Assembly (NCBI GenBank): GCA_036389395.1
Contig: DASVPY010000020.1
Span: 20,303 to 84,302 of the forward strand
Reading direction: 5' to 3'
Source: QHXQ01 sp036389395
GTDB lineage: Bacteria; Acidobacteriota; Blastocatellia; Pyrinomonadales; Pyrinomonadaceae
DNA length: 64,000 bases
Numbering within the stretch: position 1 is the first letter of the stretch; each line of letters begins with the position of its first letter. Below, piece after piece: positions 15,994 through 24,530 of this stretch. The notes under the pieces are model-generated. The model ran no database searches and was not told the origin of the DNA. It saw only the letters and a program-made list of their open reading frames with translations. The position numbers and the translations under genes were made by a program.

Positions 15994-18715
15994 CCGCGAA
16001 GGGGCCGCGCCCGACTGGCGCGCTTACGTCCGCGCGCACCTGCCGGCGCTCGCGCTGGGGCCCGAGCGTGAACTGGAGATCGTCGAAGAGCTGGCGCAAC
16101 ACCTGGAGGCGGTCTACGAAGAGTCCCTGGCGGCCGGCGCGGACACGGCGGCGGCCGCGGCGCGGGCCCGCGCAGAGATCGCCGACTGGCAGTTGTTGGA
16201 GTGTGAGCTGGGCCGCACGCGCCGCCCCGTCGCCGCGGAGCGCGGCGCGGCCCACGGCGCGACAGCGGCGGCGCGTGGGCGCGCGCGGCGCAGGAGTTGG
16301 CCGCGCCTGGACGCGCTCAGCCAGGACGTGCGTTACGGCGTGCGCGTGCTGTTGAAGCGACCGAGCTTCACCGCGATCACCGTGTTGACGCTCGCCCTGG
16401 GCATCGGCGCGAACACGGCCATCTTCTCGGTCGTCAACGCCGTCCTGCTGCGCCCGCTGCCGTACCCGGAGCCGGAGCGTCTGGTCGTCCTGGAGTCGGT
16501 CAAGACGCAGGGCGGGCCGGCGCAGTTCGGCGTCGCGCCCGCGGACTTCTGGGACTGGCAGGCGCAGAGCCGCGCCTACACGCAGTTGGCCGTGCTGGGC
16601 GGCTCGGGGCTGACGCTCGTCGCCGACGACGGCAGGGCCGAGACGCTGCCCGCCGCGCGCGTCTCGGCCAACTTCTTTCAGACCTTCGGCGTCGCCCCAC
16701 TCCTGGGGCGCGACTTCCGCCCCGACGAGGAGTTGGTCGCCGGCCCGCGCGTCGTCATCCTGAGTCACAAGCTGTGGCAGGGGCGGTTCGGCGGCGACCC
16801 CGCGGTCGTCGGGCGGGCGCTGCGGACGGACGACGGCGCGGTCACGGTCTTGGGCGTCATGCCGCCCGACTTCAAAGTGCCGAGCTACGCGGGCGCGTGG
16901 GTGCCGGTCTTGCGCGACAGCGGCGAGATGAAGGTGCGCGGCGCGCGCTACCTGTCGGCCGTGGGCCGGCTCGCGCCGGGACAGACGCGCGCGAGCGCCG
17001 AGGCGGAGATACAGACGATCAACAAGCAGTTGGCCGCCGCCTACCCGAAGGACAACCAGGGCTGGGCGGTGCGCGTCCTGACGTGGCGCGAGCACCTAGT
17101 GCGCAACGGCCGCGCGGCGCTCTTCATCCTGATGGGCGCGGTGGGGCTGGTGCTCTTAGTCGCGTGCGCGAACGTGGCGAACCTGCTGCTCGCGCGGGCG
17201 GCGGCGCGGCAGAAGGAGATGGCGATCCGCGCGGCCCTCGGCGCGGGGCGCGGGCGTTTGTTGCGGCAGGCGTTGGTCGAAGGGTTGCTGCTGGCGCTGG
17301 CGGGCGGCGCGTGTGGGTTGCTGCTGGCGGCGTGGGGCGTGGACGCGCTCCCGCGCCTGCTGCCGACGTTCCACTGGAAGTTTCAAGCCTTGAGCAACGC
17401 GCGCGACGAGTTGGGCTTGGACGCGCGCGTGCTCCTCTTCACGCTGGGCCTCTCGACGCTGACGGGCGTCGTCTTCGGGCTGATGCCCGGCTGGCAGGCG
17501 GCGCGGCTCGCGGTCAACGACTGTCTGAAGACGGAGGGGCGCGCGACGGAGTCGCCGCGGCAGCGGCGCGCGCGCGGCGCGCTGGTCGTGGCGGAGGTGG
17601 CGCTGGCGGTCGTGCTGCTCGCGGGCGCGGGGCTGCTCCTGCGCAGCTTCTACGAACTGCGGCGCGCGGACTTCGGCTACGAGCCGCGGGGCTTGCTGAC
17701 GATGTCGCTGGCGCTGCCGCCGCAGGGCAAGGCGCTGTTCGCGCGGCAGGTGCGCGAAGAGGTCGCGCGGCTGCCCGGCGTCGAGTCGGTCTCGCTGATG
17801 AGCTTCGCCACGCTCGGCGGGCTGAACTTCCCGTTCAACGTCGAGGGGCGGCCGCTGCCCGAAGGGGATCAGATGATCGCCTACAGCGCCGTCGGCCCCG
17901 ACTACCTGCGCACCCTGCGCGTGCCCTTGCGCGCGGGGCGCGGCTTCGACGAGCGCGACCGCAAGGACGCGCCGCCCGTCGCGCTCGTCAACGAGACGCT
18001 GGCGCGGCGCTACTTCGCCGACGTGAACCCGGTCGGGCAGCGGCTCGTGCTCAACTACATGGGGCAGCGGCAGGTGCGCGAGATCGTGGGCGTCTGCGGC
18101 GACGCGAAGCAGGAGGAGCCGAACGCCCCGACCAAGCCGGAGGCGCTCGTGCCCTTCGAGCAGCAGCCGTGGTTCTCGGCCTTCCTGCTGATCCGCACGA
18201 CGACCTCAGACCCGCGCGCCGTGCGCGCCGACGTGCAGCGCGTCATCTGGGCGCACGACAAGAGCCTGCCGGCCGCCAGGGCCGAGACGTTCGCCGAGCA
18301 GCACGCCGAGCAGTTGGCCGAGCCGCGCCTGTACACGCTCCTGCTGGGGCTGTTCGCCGCCACCGCGCTCCTGCTCGCCGCGGTCGGCATCTACGGCGTG
18401 ATGGCCTACTCGGTCACGCAGCGCACGCGCGAGATCGGCGTGCGCATGGCGTTGGGCGCGCAGGCCCGCGACGTGCTGCGGCTGGTCGTCGGGCAGGGCA
18501 TGACGCTGGCGCTCGTCGGGCTGGCGTGCGGCGTCGGCGCGGCGCTCGCGGCCACGCGCCTGCTGCGCGGCCTGCTCTTCGGCGTCAGCCCGACCGACCC
18601 GCTCGTCTTCGCCGGCATCTGCGTGCTGCTGGCGTCGGTGGCGTTGGTGGCCTGTTACCTGCCGGCCCGCCGGGCCACGAAGATCGATCCGCTGGTTGCG
18701 CTCCGGTACGAGTAA
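15986..18715 (+). CDS. ADOP-type ABC transporter permease (MacB/FtsX-like, acidobacterial duplicated orphan permease)
   Basis: The protein has 909 residues. A soluble N-terminal prefix (about 1-100, helical and acidic, as in the permease-prefix domain of Acidobacteria) precedes a transmembrane helix (SFTAITVLTLALGIGANTA) and a MacB-like periplasmic domain. Three FtsX helices follow around residues 375-510 (LVLLVACANVANLLLARAA), then a second periplasmic domain and a second FtsX triplet near the C-terminus (LLGLFAATALLLAAVGIYG, then ARRATKIDPLVALRYE). This is the duplicated two-permease architecture with no ATPase gene adjacent, hence orphan permease. It may export peptides, lipids or toxins using a shared ATPase. 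The ATG at 15986 overlaps padR by 8 bases. Confidence 0.93.
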   Translation: MPDREGAAPDWRAYVRAHLPALALGPERELEIVEELAQHLEAVYEESLAAGADTAAAAARARAEIADWQLLECELGRTRRPVAAERGAAHGATAAARGRARRRSWPRLDALSQDVRYGVRVLLKRPSFTAITVLTLALGIGANTAIFSVVNAVLLRPLPYPEPERLVVLESVKTQGGPAQFGVAPADFWDWQAQSRAYTQLAVLGGSGLTLVADDGRAETLPAARVSANFFQTFGVAPLLGRDFRPDEELVAGPRVVILSHKLWQGRFGGDPAVVGRALRTDDGAVTVLGVMPPDFKVPSYAGAWVPVLRDSGEMKVRGARYLSAVGRLAPGQTRASAEAEIQTINKQLAAAYPKDNQGWAVRVLTWREHLVRNGRAALFILMGAVGLVLLVACANVANLLLARAAARQKEMAIRAALGAGRGRLLRQALVEGLLLALAGGACGLLLAAWGVDALPRLLPTFHWKFQALSNARDELGLDARVLLFTLGLSTLTGVVFGLMPGWQAARLAVNDCLKTEGRATESPRQRRARGALVVAEVALAVVLLAGAGLLLRSFYELRRADFGYEPRGLLTMSLALPPQGKALFARQVREEVARLPGVESVSLMSFATLGGLNFPFNVEGRPLPEGDQMIAYSAVGPDYLRTLRVPLRAGRGFDERDRKDAPPVALVNETLARRYFADVNPVGQRLVLNYMGQRQVREIVGVCGDAKQEEPNAPTKPEALVPFEQQPWFSAFLLIRTTTSDPRAVRADVQRVIWAHDKSLPAARAETFAEQHAEQLAEPRLYTLLLGLFAATALLLAAVGIYGVMAYSVTQRTREIGVRMALGAQARDVLRLVVGQGMTLALVGLACGVGAALAATRLLRGLLFGVSPTDPLVFAGICVLLASVALVACYLPARRATKIDPLVALRYE

Positions 18716-18726
18716 GCGCCTATAAT
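18696..18726 (+). promoter_or_regulatory. Possible uvrC promoter
   Basis: A perfect -10 TATAAT (18721-18726) is preceded by TTGCGC at 18696-18701 with a 19-nt spacer, longer than ideal. The -35 would lie inside the end of the permease gene. Confidence 0.45.
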
Positions 18727-18748
18727 CTACGCACACAACGTAGATTAT
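18722..18748. promoter_or_regulatory. 10-bp perfect inverted repeat overlapping -10 box before uvrC
   Basis: ATAATCTACG (18722-18731) and CGTAGATTAT (18739-18748) are perfect reverse complements with a 7-nt loop. They end two bases before the uvrC ATG. The element overlaps the TATAAT box, so it could be an operator or, in RNA, a hairpin that masks the start codon. No Shine-Dalgarno is visible. Confidence 0.6.
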
Positions 18749-18750
18749 TT

Positions 18751-20841
18751 ATGACGCTCTCGGAGAAGCTCGCCAGCCTGCCGACCCAGCCCGGCGTCTA
18801 CCTGCACAAAGACGCGGCGGGGAAGATCATCTACGTCGGCAAGGCGAAGAACCTGCGCAACCGCGTGCGCTCTTATTTTCAGTCGGGGCGCGGGCACGAT
18901 CCGAAGACGCGCGAGCTGGTGCGGCGCATCGTCGATCTTGAGTTCATCGTCACGGACACGGAGGTCGAGGCGTTAGTCTTAGAGTCGAACCTGATCAAGC
19001 AGCACCGGCCGCGTTACAACGTGCTGTTGAAGGACGACAAGCAGTACCCGCACCTGAAGCTGACGATAGGCGAGCCGTTCCCGCGCGTCATGATCACGCG
19101 CAAGATACAGCGCGACGGCGCGCTCTACTTCGGCCCGTTCCTGCCCGCCGCGCTCGCCCGCCGCACGATTGATCTCATCAACCGCACGTTCCAGCTCCGC
19201 ACCTGCGACATAGAGATTGACGGGAAGCTGCCGCGCCCGTGTCTCGAATATCACATCAAGCGTTGTCTCGGGCCTTGTGTGAAAGGACTCTGCACGCCGG
19301 AGGAGTACGCCGAGTCGGTGCGCGACGTGCGGCTCTTTCTCGAAGGGCGCAACCGCGAGTTGGCGGACGAGTACGAGGCGCGGATGCTGCGCGCGTCCGA
19401 GGAGATGCGCTTCGAGCAGGCGGCCAAGTACCGCGACCTGCGCAAGACCGTCCTCGCCGTCTCCGAGCAGCAGAAGATGGCGACGACCGCCGACCGCGAC
19501 GTGGACATCTTCGGCTACTACCGCGAGGGCGCGCGCCTCGCCCTGCAACTCTTCACCATGCGCGAGGGCAAGATCGTCGGCCGGCGCGAGTTCTTCTGGG
19601 AAGACCTGCCCGCAGAGGGCTTCGACCCGTCGGCGTTCTTGAGCGACGTGCTGACGCAGTACTACTCGACCGACTACGTGCCGCGCGAGATAAACGTGCC
19701 GGTGGATTTTGAAGACCGCGAGTTGTTGGAGAAGATGTTGACGGAGCGCAAGGGCCGGCGCGTCCGCATCCTCGACCCGCAGCGCGGCGAGAAGCGCGAC
19801 ATGATCGAGTTGGTCGAGAAGAACGCGCAGATCGCGTTCGAGCAACGCTTCCGCGTCCTGAAGCCCGACATGGAGCGCGTGCTCGAAGAGTTGCAGGAGA
19901 CGTTGGAGTTGCCGCGCTTCCCCGCGCGCATCGAGTCGTTCGACGTGTCGAACATCTCCGGCGCGGAGAACGTGGCGGCGGTCGTCGTCTGCGAGAACGG
20001 CAAGATCAGCCGCGCGGACAAGCGCCACTTCCGCATCAAGACCGTGGAGGGCGCGAACGATCCGGCCTCGATGCGCGAGGCCGTCTTCCGCCGCTACCGG
20101 CGGCAACTCGACGAGCAGCAGCCGCTCCCCGATCTCGTCATGATCGACGGCGGCAAGACGCAGTTGGCGGCCGCCTCGGACGCGGCACGCGAACTGGGCT
20201 TAGAGGCGCTGCCGATGATCGGCGTCGTCAAGCCGCCGCGGCGGCACAACGAGGTCTCGCACCTGCTCGTCAAGGGGCGCGAGCACGCGCCGGTCTACCT
20301 CGACCCGCACTCGCCCGCCCTGCGTCTCATCCAGATGATCCGCGACGAGACGCACCGCGCCGCCGTCACCTACCACCGCAAGCGGCGCGAGATGCGCGAC
20401 TTCACGTCGGAGCTGACCGCCATCCCCGGCGTCGGCGACAAGCGCAAGACCCGCCTGCTGCGCAACTTCGGCTCCATCGCCCGCATCGCGCGCGCCACGG
20501 CCGCGGAACTCGCGCCCTTCGTCGGCCGCCAGACCGCCGAAGAGATCGCCCAACACTTCGCACGCCAACGCGCGCTCGCGGGTCTGGACGAAAGCGTCGG
20601 CGCTCGTGAGGACGCGTCTGAAGCCGGCGCTGATGCGACCGCGCCGCTCGACGTTGAGACGCGGCTCGACGATCCGGCGGGCGACGCCGAAGACTTGCGG
20701 CCGATCCGCTCGGTCGATCAACAGGGCGCGGTCATCAAGCGGCGCAAGCGGACGCGGACGCGCTCGACCAACCCGCACGGCGTCAAGCGCGAGCGGCTAA
20801 CCGGAGACGACAACGCCGAGCGGCTCGGCGTTGACGAGTAG
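18751..20841 (+). CDS. uvrC: Excinuclease ABC subunit C
   Basis: The protein has 696 residues from ATG 18751. UvrC makes both incisions around bulky DNA lesions after UvrAB recognition. The N-terminal GIY-YIG nuclease (GVYLHKDAAGKIIYVGKAKNLRNRVRSYF) is followed by the UvrB-binding UVR motif around residue 210-245 (YEARMLRASEEMRFEQAAKYRD). The RNase-H-like domain (ESFDVSNISGAENVA, PDLVMIDGGKTQL) and tandem helix-hairpin-helix (IPGVGDKRKTRLLRNFGS) complete the usual order. A tail of roughly 85 residues beyond the HhH region, Asp/Ala-rich then Arg/Lys-rich (KRRKRTRTRS), is not part of typical ~610-residue UvrC. The frame is open upstream through the permease gene, but this ATG matches the family N-terminus. 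Confidence 0.96.
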   Translation: MTLSEKLASLPTQPGVYLHKDAAGKIIYVGKAKNLRNRVRSYFQSGRGHDPKTRELVRRIVDLEFIVTDTEVEALVLESNLIKQHRPRYNVLLKDDKQYPHLKLTIGEPFPRVMITRKIQRDGALYFGPFLPAALARRTIDLINRTFQLRTCDIEIDGKLPRPCLEYHIKRCLGPCVKGLCTPEEYAESVRDVRLFLEGRNRELADEYEARMLRASEEMRFEQAAKYRDLRKTVLAVSEQQKMATTADRDVDIFGYYREGARLALQLFTMREGKIVGRREFFWEDLPAEGFDPSAFLSDVLTQYYSTDYVPREINVPVDFEDRELLEKMLTERKGRRVRILDPQRGEKRDMIELVEKNAQIAFEQRFRVLKPDMERVLEELQETLELPRFPARIESFDVSNISGAENVAAVVVCENGKISRADKRHFRIKTVEGANDPASMREAVFRRYRRQLDEQQPLPDLVMIDGGKTQLAAASDAARELGLEALPMIGVVKPPRRHNEVSHLLVKGREHAPVYLDPHSPALRLIQMIRDETHRAAVTYHRKRREMRDFTSELTAIPGVGDKRKTRLLRNFGSIARIARATAAELAPFVGRQTAEEIAQHFARQRALAGLDESVGAREDASEAGADATAPLDVETRLDDPAGDAEDLRPIRSVDQQGAVIKRRKRTRTRSTNPHGVKRERLTGDDNAERLGVDE

Positions 20842-20860
20842 CTTCCTTATTTCGGTTCTT

Positions 20861-20945
20861 CTCTGTGCCCCCTCTGAGTCCTCTGTGTCTCGGTGGTTAA
20901 TGCCGCTGTGACCAGATTCACCACCGAGACACAGAGGGCACAGAG
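20861..20945. repeat. Hairpin repeat, CACAGAGGG/CCCTCTGTG family
   Basis: Left arm 20861-20896 (CTCTGTGCCCCCTCTGAGTC...CTCGGTGG) pairs with right arm 20920-20945 (CCACCGAGACACAGAGGGCA and onward). Related copies are at 22641-22730, 27361-27418, 34258-34326 and 43974-44035; unit spacing is about 9 nt. Confidence 0.85.
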
Positions 20946-21061
20946 GATGCACGGAGGGTTGAGCGGTTTATGCGATGCTTGTTGCCGACGAGCCGCGCAC
21001 GCGGCGCGCGAGTTGTGTTAATCTTGATGTACGGTTTCCCCCGGAAAGGATCAAGCGAACA

Positions 21062-22588
21062 GTGAAGACGGACAACGGGCAGAGTGTCTCCGTCTGGCTG
21101 GCGACCGCCGACATGCCGCCCGCCGGCCGGCTCGAACACGACGTGCAGACGGACGTTTGTATCGTCGGCGGCGGCATCGCGGGGCTGACGACCGCCTACC
21201 TGCTGGCGCAGGCCCGCCGCCGCGTCGTCGTCCTTGACGACGGCCCGCTCGCCGGCGGCGAGACGTGCCGCACGACCGCGCACATCGTCACCGCGCTCGA
21301 CGACCGCTACTACGAGTTGGAACGACTCCACGGCGAACGAGGCGCGCACCTCGCCGCCGCGAGCCACACGGCCGCCATCGAGAAGATCGCCGAGCTGGTC
21401 GCCGCCGAAGGGATCGCCTGCGACTTCGCGCGCCTCGACGGCTACCTCTTCGTGCCACCCGGCGACGACGCGAGCGTGCTCGACAAGGAGCTGGCCGCAT
21501 GTCTGCGCGCGGGGCTGACCGGCGTCGAGCTGGTCGAGCGCGCGCCCCTCGGTTCGTTCGACACGGGGCCGGCGCTGCGCTTCCCGCGCCAGGCGCAGTT
21601 CCACGTCCTCAAGTACCTCGCGGGTCTGACCGCGGCCATCAAGCGCGACGGCGGCGAGGTCTACACCAACACGCACGCCGCCGAGATCGAGGGCGGCAAC
21701 GACGCGCGCGTCGTGACCAGCGACGGTGTGACGGTGCGCGCGGGCGCGGTCGTCGTCGCCACCAACACGCCGGTCAACGACCGCTTCGAGATACACACCA
21801 AACAGGGCGCGTATCGCACCTACGTCGTCGGCGCGCGCGTGCCAAAAGGGAGCGTCCCGCAAATTCTCCTGTGGGACACGCCCGACCCTTACCACTACTT
21901 GCGCTTGCAAGCGGCGGATGATCACGACGTTTTGATCGTCGGCGGCGAGGATCACAAGACGGGGCAGGCGGACGACATGGACGCGCGCTACGCGCGGCTC
22001 GAAGCGTGGACGCGCGAATGCTTCCCCGAAGTCGAAGGGTTCGCGTTCCGCTGGTCGGGGCAGGTCATGGAGCCGGTGGACGGTCTCGCCTTCATCGGGC
22101 GCAACCCGCTCGACAGCGATAATGTCTTCATCGCCACGGGCGACAGCGGCAACGGCATGACGCACGGCACGATTGCCGGCCTGCTCATCTCCGATCTGAT
22201 CCTGGGGCGCGAGAACGACTGGGCCGAACTCTACGACCCGGCGCGCAAGACGCTCGGCGCGATCCGCGACTACGCCGGCGAGAACCTGAACGTCGCCGCG
22301 CAGTACACAGACCTCGTGACGGGCGGCGAGGTGGAAGACGCCAACGCGATCAAGCCGGGCGCGGGCGCGATCATCCGCCGCGGACTGTCGAAGGTCGCCG
22401 CCTGCCGCGACGACGACGGGGTGCTGCACGAGCACTCCGCCATCTGCCCGCACCTCGGCTGCGTCGTCCACTGGAACCCCAACGAACGCACCTGGGACTG
22501 CCCCTGCCACGGCTCCCGCTACGCCGCCCAAGACGGCCACGTCGTCAACGGCCCCGCGAACCGTGGACTGGCCGCCGCGGAGGAGTGA
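21062..22588 (+). CDS. FAD-dependent oxidoreductase fused to a C-terminal Rieske [2Fe-2S] domain
   Basis: The protein has 508 residues from GTG 21062, which has GGAAAGGA about 12 bases upstream; an upstream frame extension begins in a repeat-rich leader and is not favoured. The DAO-type FAD fold has DVCIVGGGIAGLTTAYLLA (GxGxxG at about 36-41) and a late FAD motif in FIATGDSGNGMTHGT. The last ~75 residues form a Rieske domain: CPHLGC, then 16-17 residues later CPCHGSRY, providing the Cys-His pairs for a 2Fe-2S cluster. Such fusions probably pass electrons from a substrate to an external acceptor; the substrate is unknown. Neighbours give no pathway hint. Confidence 0.92.
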   Translation: MKTDNGQSVSVWLATADMPPAGRLEHDVQTDVCIVGGGIAGLTTAYLLAQARRRVVVLDDGPLAGGETCRTTAHIVTALDDRYYELERLHGERGAHLAAASHTAAIEKIAELVAAEGIACDFARLDGYLFVPPGDDASVLDKELAACLRAGLTGVELVERAPLGSFDTGPALRFPRQAQFHVLKYLAGLTAAIKRDGGEVYTNTHAAEIEGGNDARVVTSDGVTVRAGAVVVATNTPVNDRFEIHTKQGAYRTYVVGARVPKGSVPQILLWDTPDPYHYLRLQAADDHDVLIVGGEDHKTGQADDMDARYARLEAWTRECFPEVEGFAFRWSGQVMEPVDGLAFIGRNPLDSDNVFIATGDSGNGMTHGTIAGLLISDLILGRENDWAELYDPARKTLGAIRDYAGENLNVAAQYTDLVTGGEVEDANAIKPGAGAIIRRGLSKVAACRDDDGVLHEHSAICPHLGCVVHWNPNERTWDCPCHGSRYAAQDGHVVNGPANRGLAAAEE

Positions 22589-22640
22589 CGGTTGAAGGGC
22601 GAGCGGCGCGCTTGGCAGTTGGTGGTTGCAGGTAGCGGGC

Positions 22641-22730
22641 GGCCGATTTAACACAGAGTACACAGAGGAGATACAGAGGACAGAGAGTTATGATCTGTGG
22701 CCTCTGTGTCTCCTCTGTGTACTCTGTGTT
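22641..22730. repeat. Hairpin repeat, ACACAGAGT/ACTCTGTGT family
   Basis: Left arm 22650-22679 (AACACAGAGTACACAGAGGA and onward) pairs with right arm 22701-22730 over about 30 bp with few mismatches. The 25 bases at 22641-22665 are identical to 27361-27385. Confidence 0.9.
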
Positions 22731-22761
22731 GATCTGTTCTGCCGTTAGCGGCGACTGCAAG

Positions 22762-24339
22762 TTAAGGCGCGGCCGGTTTCGGCTGGGCGCGGGCGGCGGC
22801 TGACACGGCGTAGAAGCGTAAGACCGGATCGCCTGAGCCGACGAGGGCGGCGCGGAGGCGGGCGCGGGCGTCGGGAGGCTGGAAGCGCGGGCTGGCGATG
22901 AGGCGTTGGAGGTGGAGCAGCCAGCCGGCGCGATTCTCTTGTTGACGCACGGGCTGGCGCAGGTAGGCGACGTACTCGCGCAGGAGCGTCTCGCCCAGAG
23001 GCCCTTCGGCCGGCACGACTTCGAGCAGCAGTTGGTAGAGCACGCAACGCTGGTTGAAGTAGTCCGCCTCCGACGCTTCGCCGCTCGCGCGCCAGTCCGC
23101 CAGTCCGTTCAGCCAGTCGCGCACCTGCTGCGCGCGCTTCGGCGCGCTCTCCTCCGCCTCCGACTCGTCCGCCATGCCGAAGCGCAACTCCTGCGCGGTG
23201 CGGAACAGACTCTGCGCCGCGGGCGTCGTGAAGTAGGGCGTGAGCCGCGCCGCGCCCGCGTCGCCGCTCGGTACGTCGGCCGGCGCGTCGGCGGGCGGCT
23301 CCGCCCGGCGCGGTGCGACCTGGCGAAGTTGGTCGTTGAGATCATCGGGCAGGCGGCGACTCGCTTGGCCGGGGCGCGACCACGCCGCGGCCGTGTCCGC
23401 GCAGTGCGGCGCGTCCTTGTGCCGGTCGTAATAAGCGCCGAAGGCCGCGCCCGTGTCTTCGAGCGCCACGCCCTGCTTGCGGGCCGGCAGGGACAGCAGG
23501 ACGATGGCGGGCACGCGCGTGTCCATCTCGGCCGTGAAGCTGCGGTCGTCGGCCGCGACGCGCGCGAGCGCGCCGGTGTAGGCGTGCAGCAGCGCGGCCA
23601 GGCGTTCGGGCGTGTCGCCCAGCCGGCTGACGACGCGCGCTAGGGGGAAGACCTGCGCGGGCGCGGCGAGCGCGTCGAGGTAAGGCGTGACGAAGAGCAG
23701 GTCGTCGCCGCGCTCCTTCTCTTCGGCGCTGAACGCGTCCTGCGCGACGCGCGTGAGCGTGTCGTAGAAGTCCGACACTTCGGGGACGAGCGCGTCGGCG
23801 CAGGTGAGCGGCGCGAGCGGGAGCTTGGGCGGCAACTCGGCGAAGAGGGCGCGCGCCCTGGGCTTGTCGAACTTGAGCAGCGCGTTCACGGCGCGCAGGC
23901 GCAGCGAGAGCGCGTCGAGGTTGAGCTGGAAGGCGCGCGCCTCGTAGTCCTCGCGCGTGTAGGCGTAAGCGAGGCCGGTCGCCACGCGCCGCTTGTAGGG
24001 CTGCTGCGCGGCCGCCGCCGCGCGGAACGCCTCTTCGAGCAGCGCGCGCCGCCACGCGCGCTCCTTGATCTTGTCCGTCTCGACGAGCCGCAAGAGCGCG
24101 TCGGCCGCGTACTCGCCGGGCAGCGCGCGCGCCTCCGCGACGAGCGCCAACAGCGCGGGCGCACGCGCCGGGCGCGCACGCTGCGCCCCGGTCTGCGGCG
24201 GCTGCGCCGGCCCCTGCCCGCCGCGCGCCTGCGTCGCCAGCGCCGCGAGCGCGCAGCACGCGAGCGCGAGCCAACGCCCCGCGGCGCGCCCGCGCGGCCG
24301 TCGGCCCACGTCTGTCTTACGCGGTCGGCGCACGTCCAT
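22762..24339 (-). CDS. Hypothetical secreted or membrane-anchored protein
   Basis: The protein has 525 residues if started at ATG 24339 (an alternative ATG 8 codons upstream at 24363 is possible; neither has a clear ribosome-binding site). The N-terminus is strongly basic (RRPRKTDVGRRPRGRAAGR) and then hydrophobic (WLALACCALAALATQARG), a signal peptide or anchor. The rest is Ala/Leu/Arg-rich, predominantly helical, without transmembrane segments or recognisable catalytic motifs. A segment of Ala-rich helices around ALRLVET to LDALSLRLRAVNALL could be TPR-like, but I see no reliable repeat. I do not recognise the family. It stands alone, divergent from the UDP-sugar dehydrogenase gene. Confidence 0.75.
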   Translation of the reverse strand: MDVRRPRKTDVGRRPRGRAAGRWLALACCALAALATQARGGQGPAQPPQTGAQRARPARAPALLALVAEARALPGEYAADALLRLVETDKIKERAWRRALLEEAFRAAAAAQQPYKRRVATGLAYAYTREDYEARAFQLNLDALSLRLRAVNALLKFDKPRARALFAELPPKLPLAPLTCADALVPEVSDFYDTLTRVAQDAFSAEEKERGDDLLFVTPYLDALAAPAQVFPLARVVSRLGDTPERLAALLHAYTGALARVAADDRSFTAEMDTRVPAIVLLSLPARKQGVALEDTGAAFGAYYDRHKDAPHCADTAAAWSRPGQASRRLPDDLNDQLRQVAPRRAEPPADAPADVPSGDAGAARLTPYFTTPAAQSLFRTAQELRFGMADESEAEESAPKRAQQVRDWLNGLADWRASGEASEADYFNQRCVLYQLLLEVVPAEGPLGETLLREYVAYLRQPVRQQENRAGWLLHLQRLIASPRFQPPDARARLRAALVGSGDPVLRFYAVSAAARAQPKPAAP

Positions 24340-24530
24340 CCTGTCTTGTGTCCCGTCCTCCATCGGCGCGGGCCAGTTTAGCGCACCGCCGCGTCGCCCC
24401 GCAGCGCGCGCCGGCAGAGGCGCTTGACACGCCCGAAGCCGCTCCCCTAGTCTGTCTCTTACCAAGCGACAACACCAGACGCGCGCCCGCCCGGCGAACC
24501 TTGAACTCCGAACACGCACAAGACTCCGAC

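Noticed and set aside
16297..18750. A very long open frame running from within the permease gene into uvrC
   Set aside because: The upstream part is a shifted-frame shadow of the ADOP permease; the uvrC ATG at 18751 matches the family N-terminus exactly.
24364..24530. Extra coding sequence upstream of the UDP-sugar dehydrogenase ATG
   Set aside because: The open frame to 24348 is Arg/Ala-rich and overlaps the divergent gene's promoter region; MTTTKDTLLELI at 24531 precedes the NAD-binding strand as expected.
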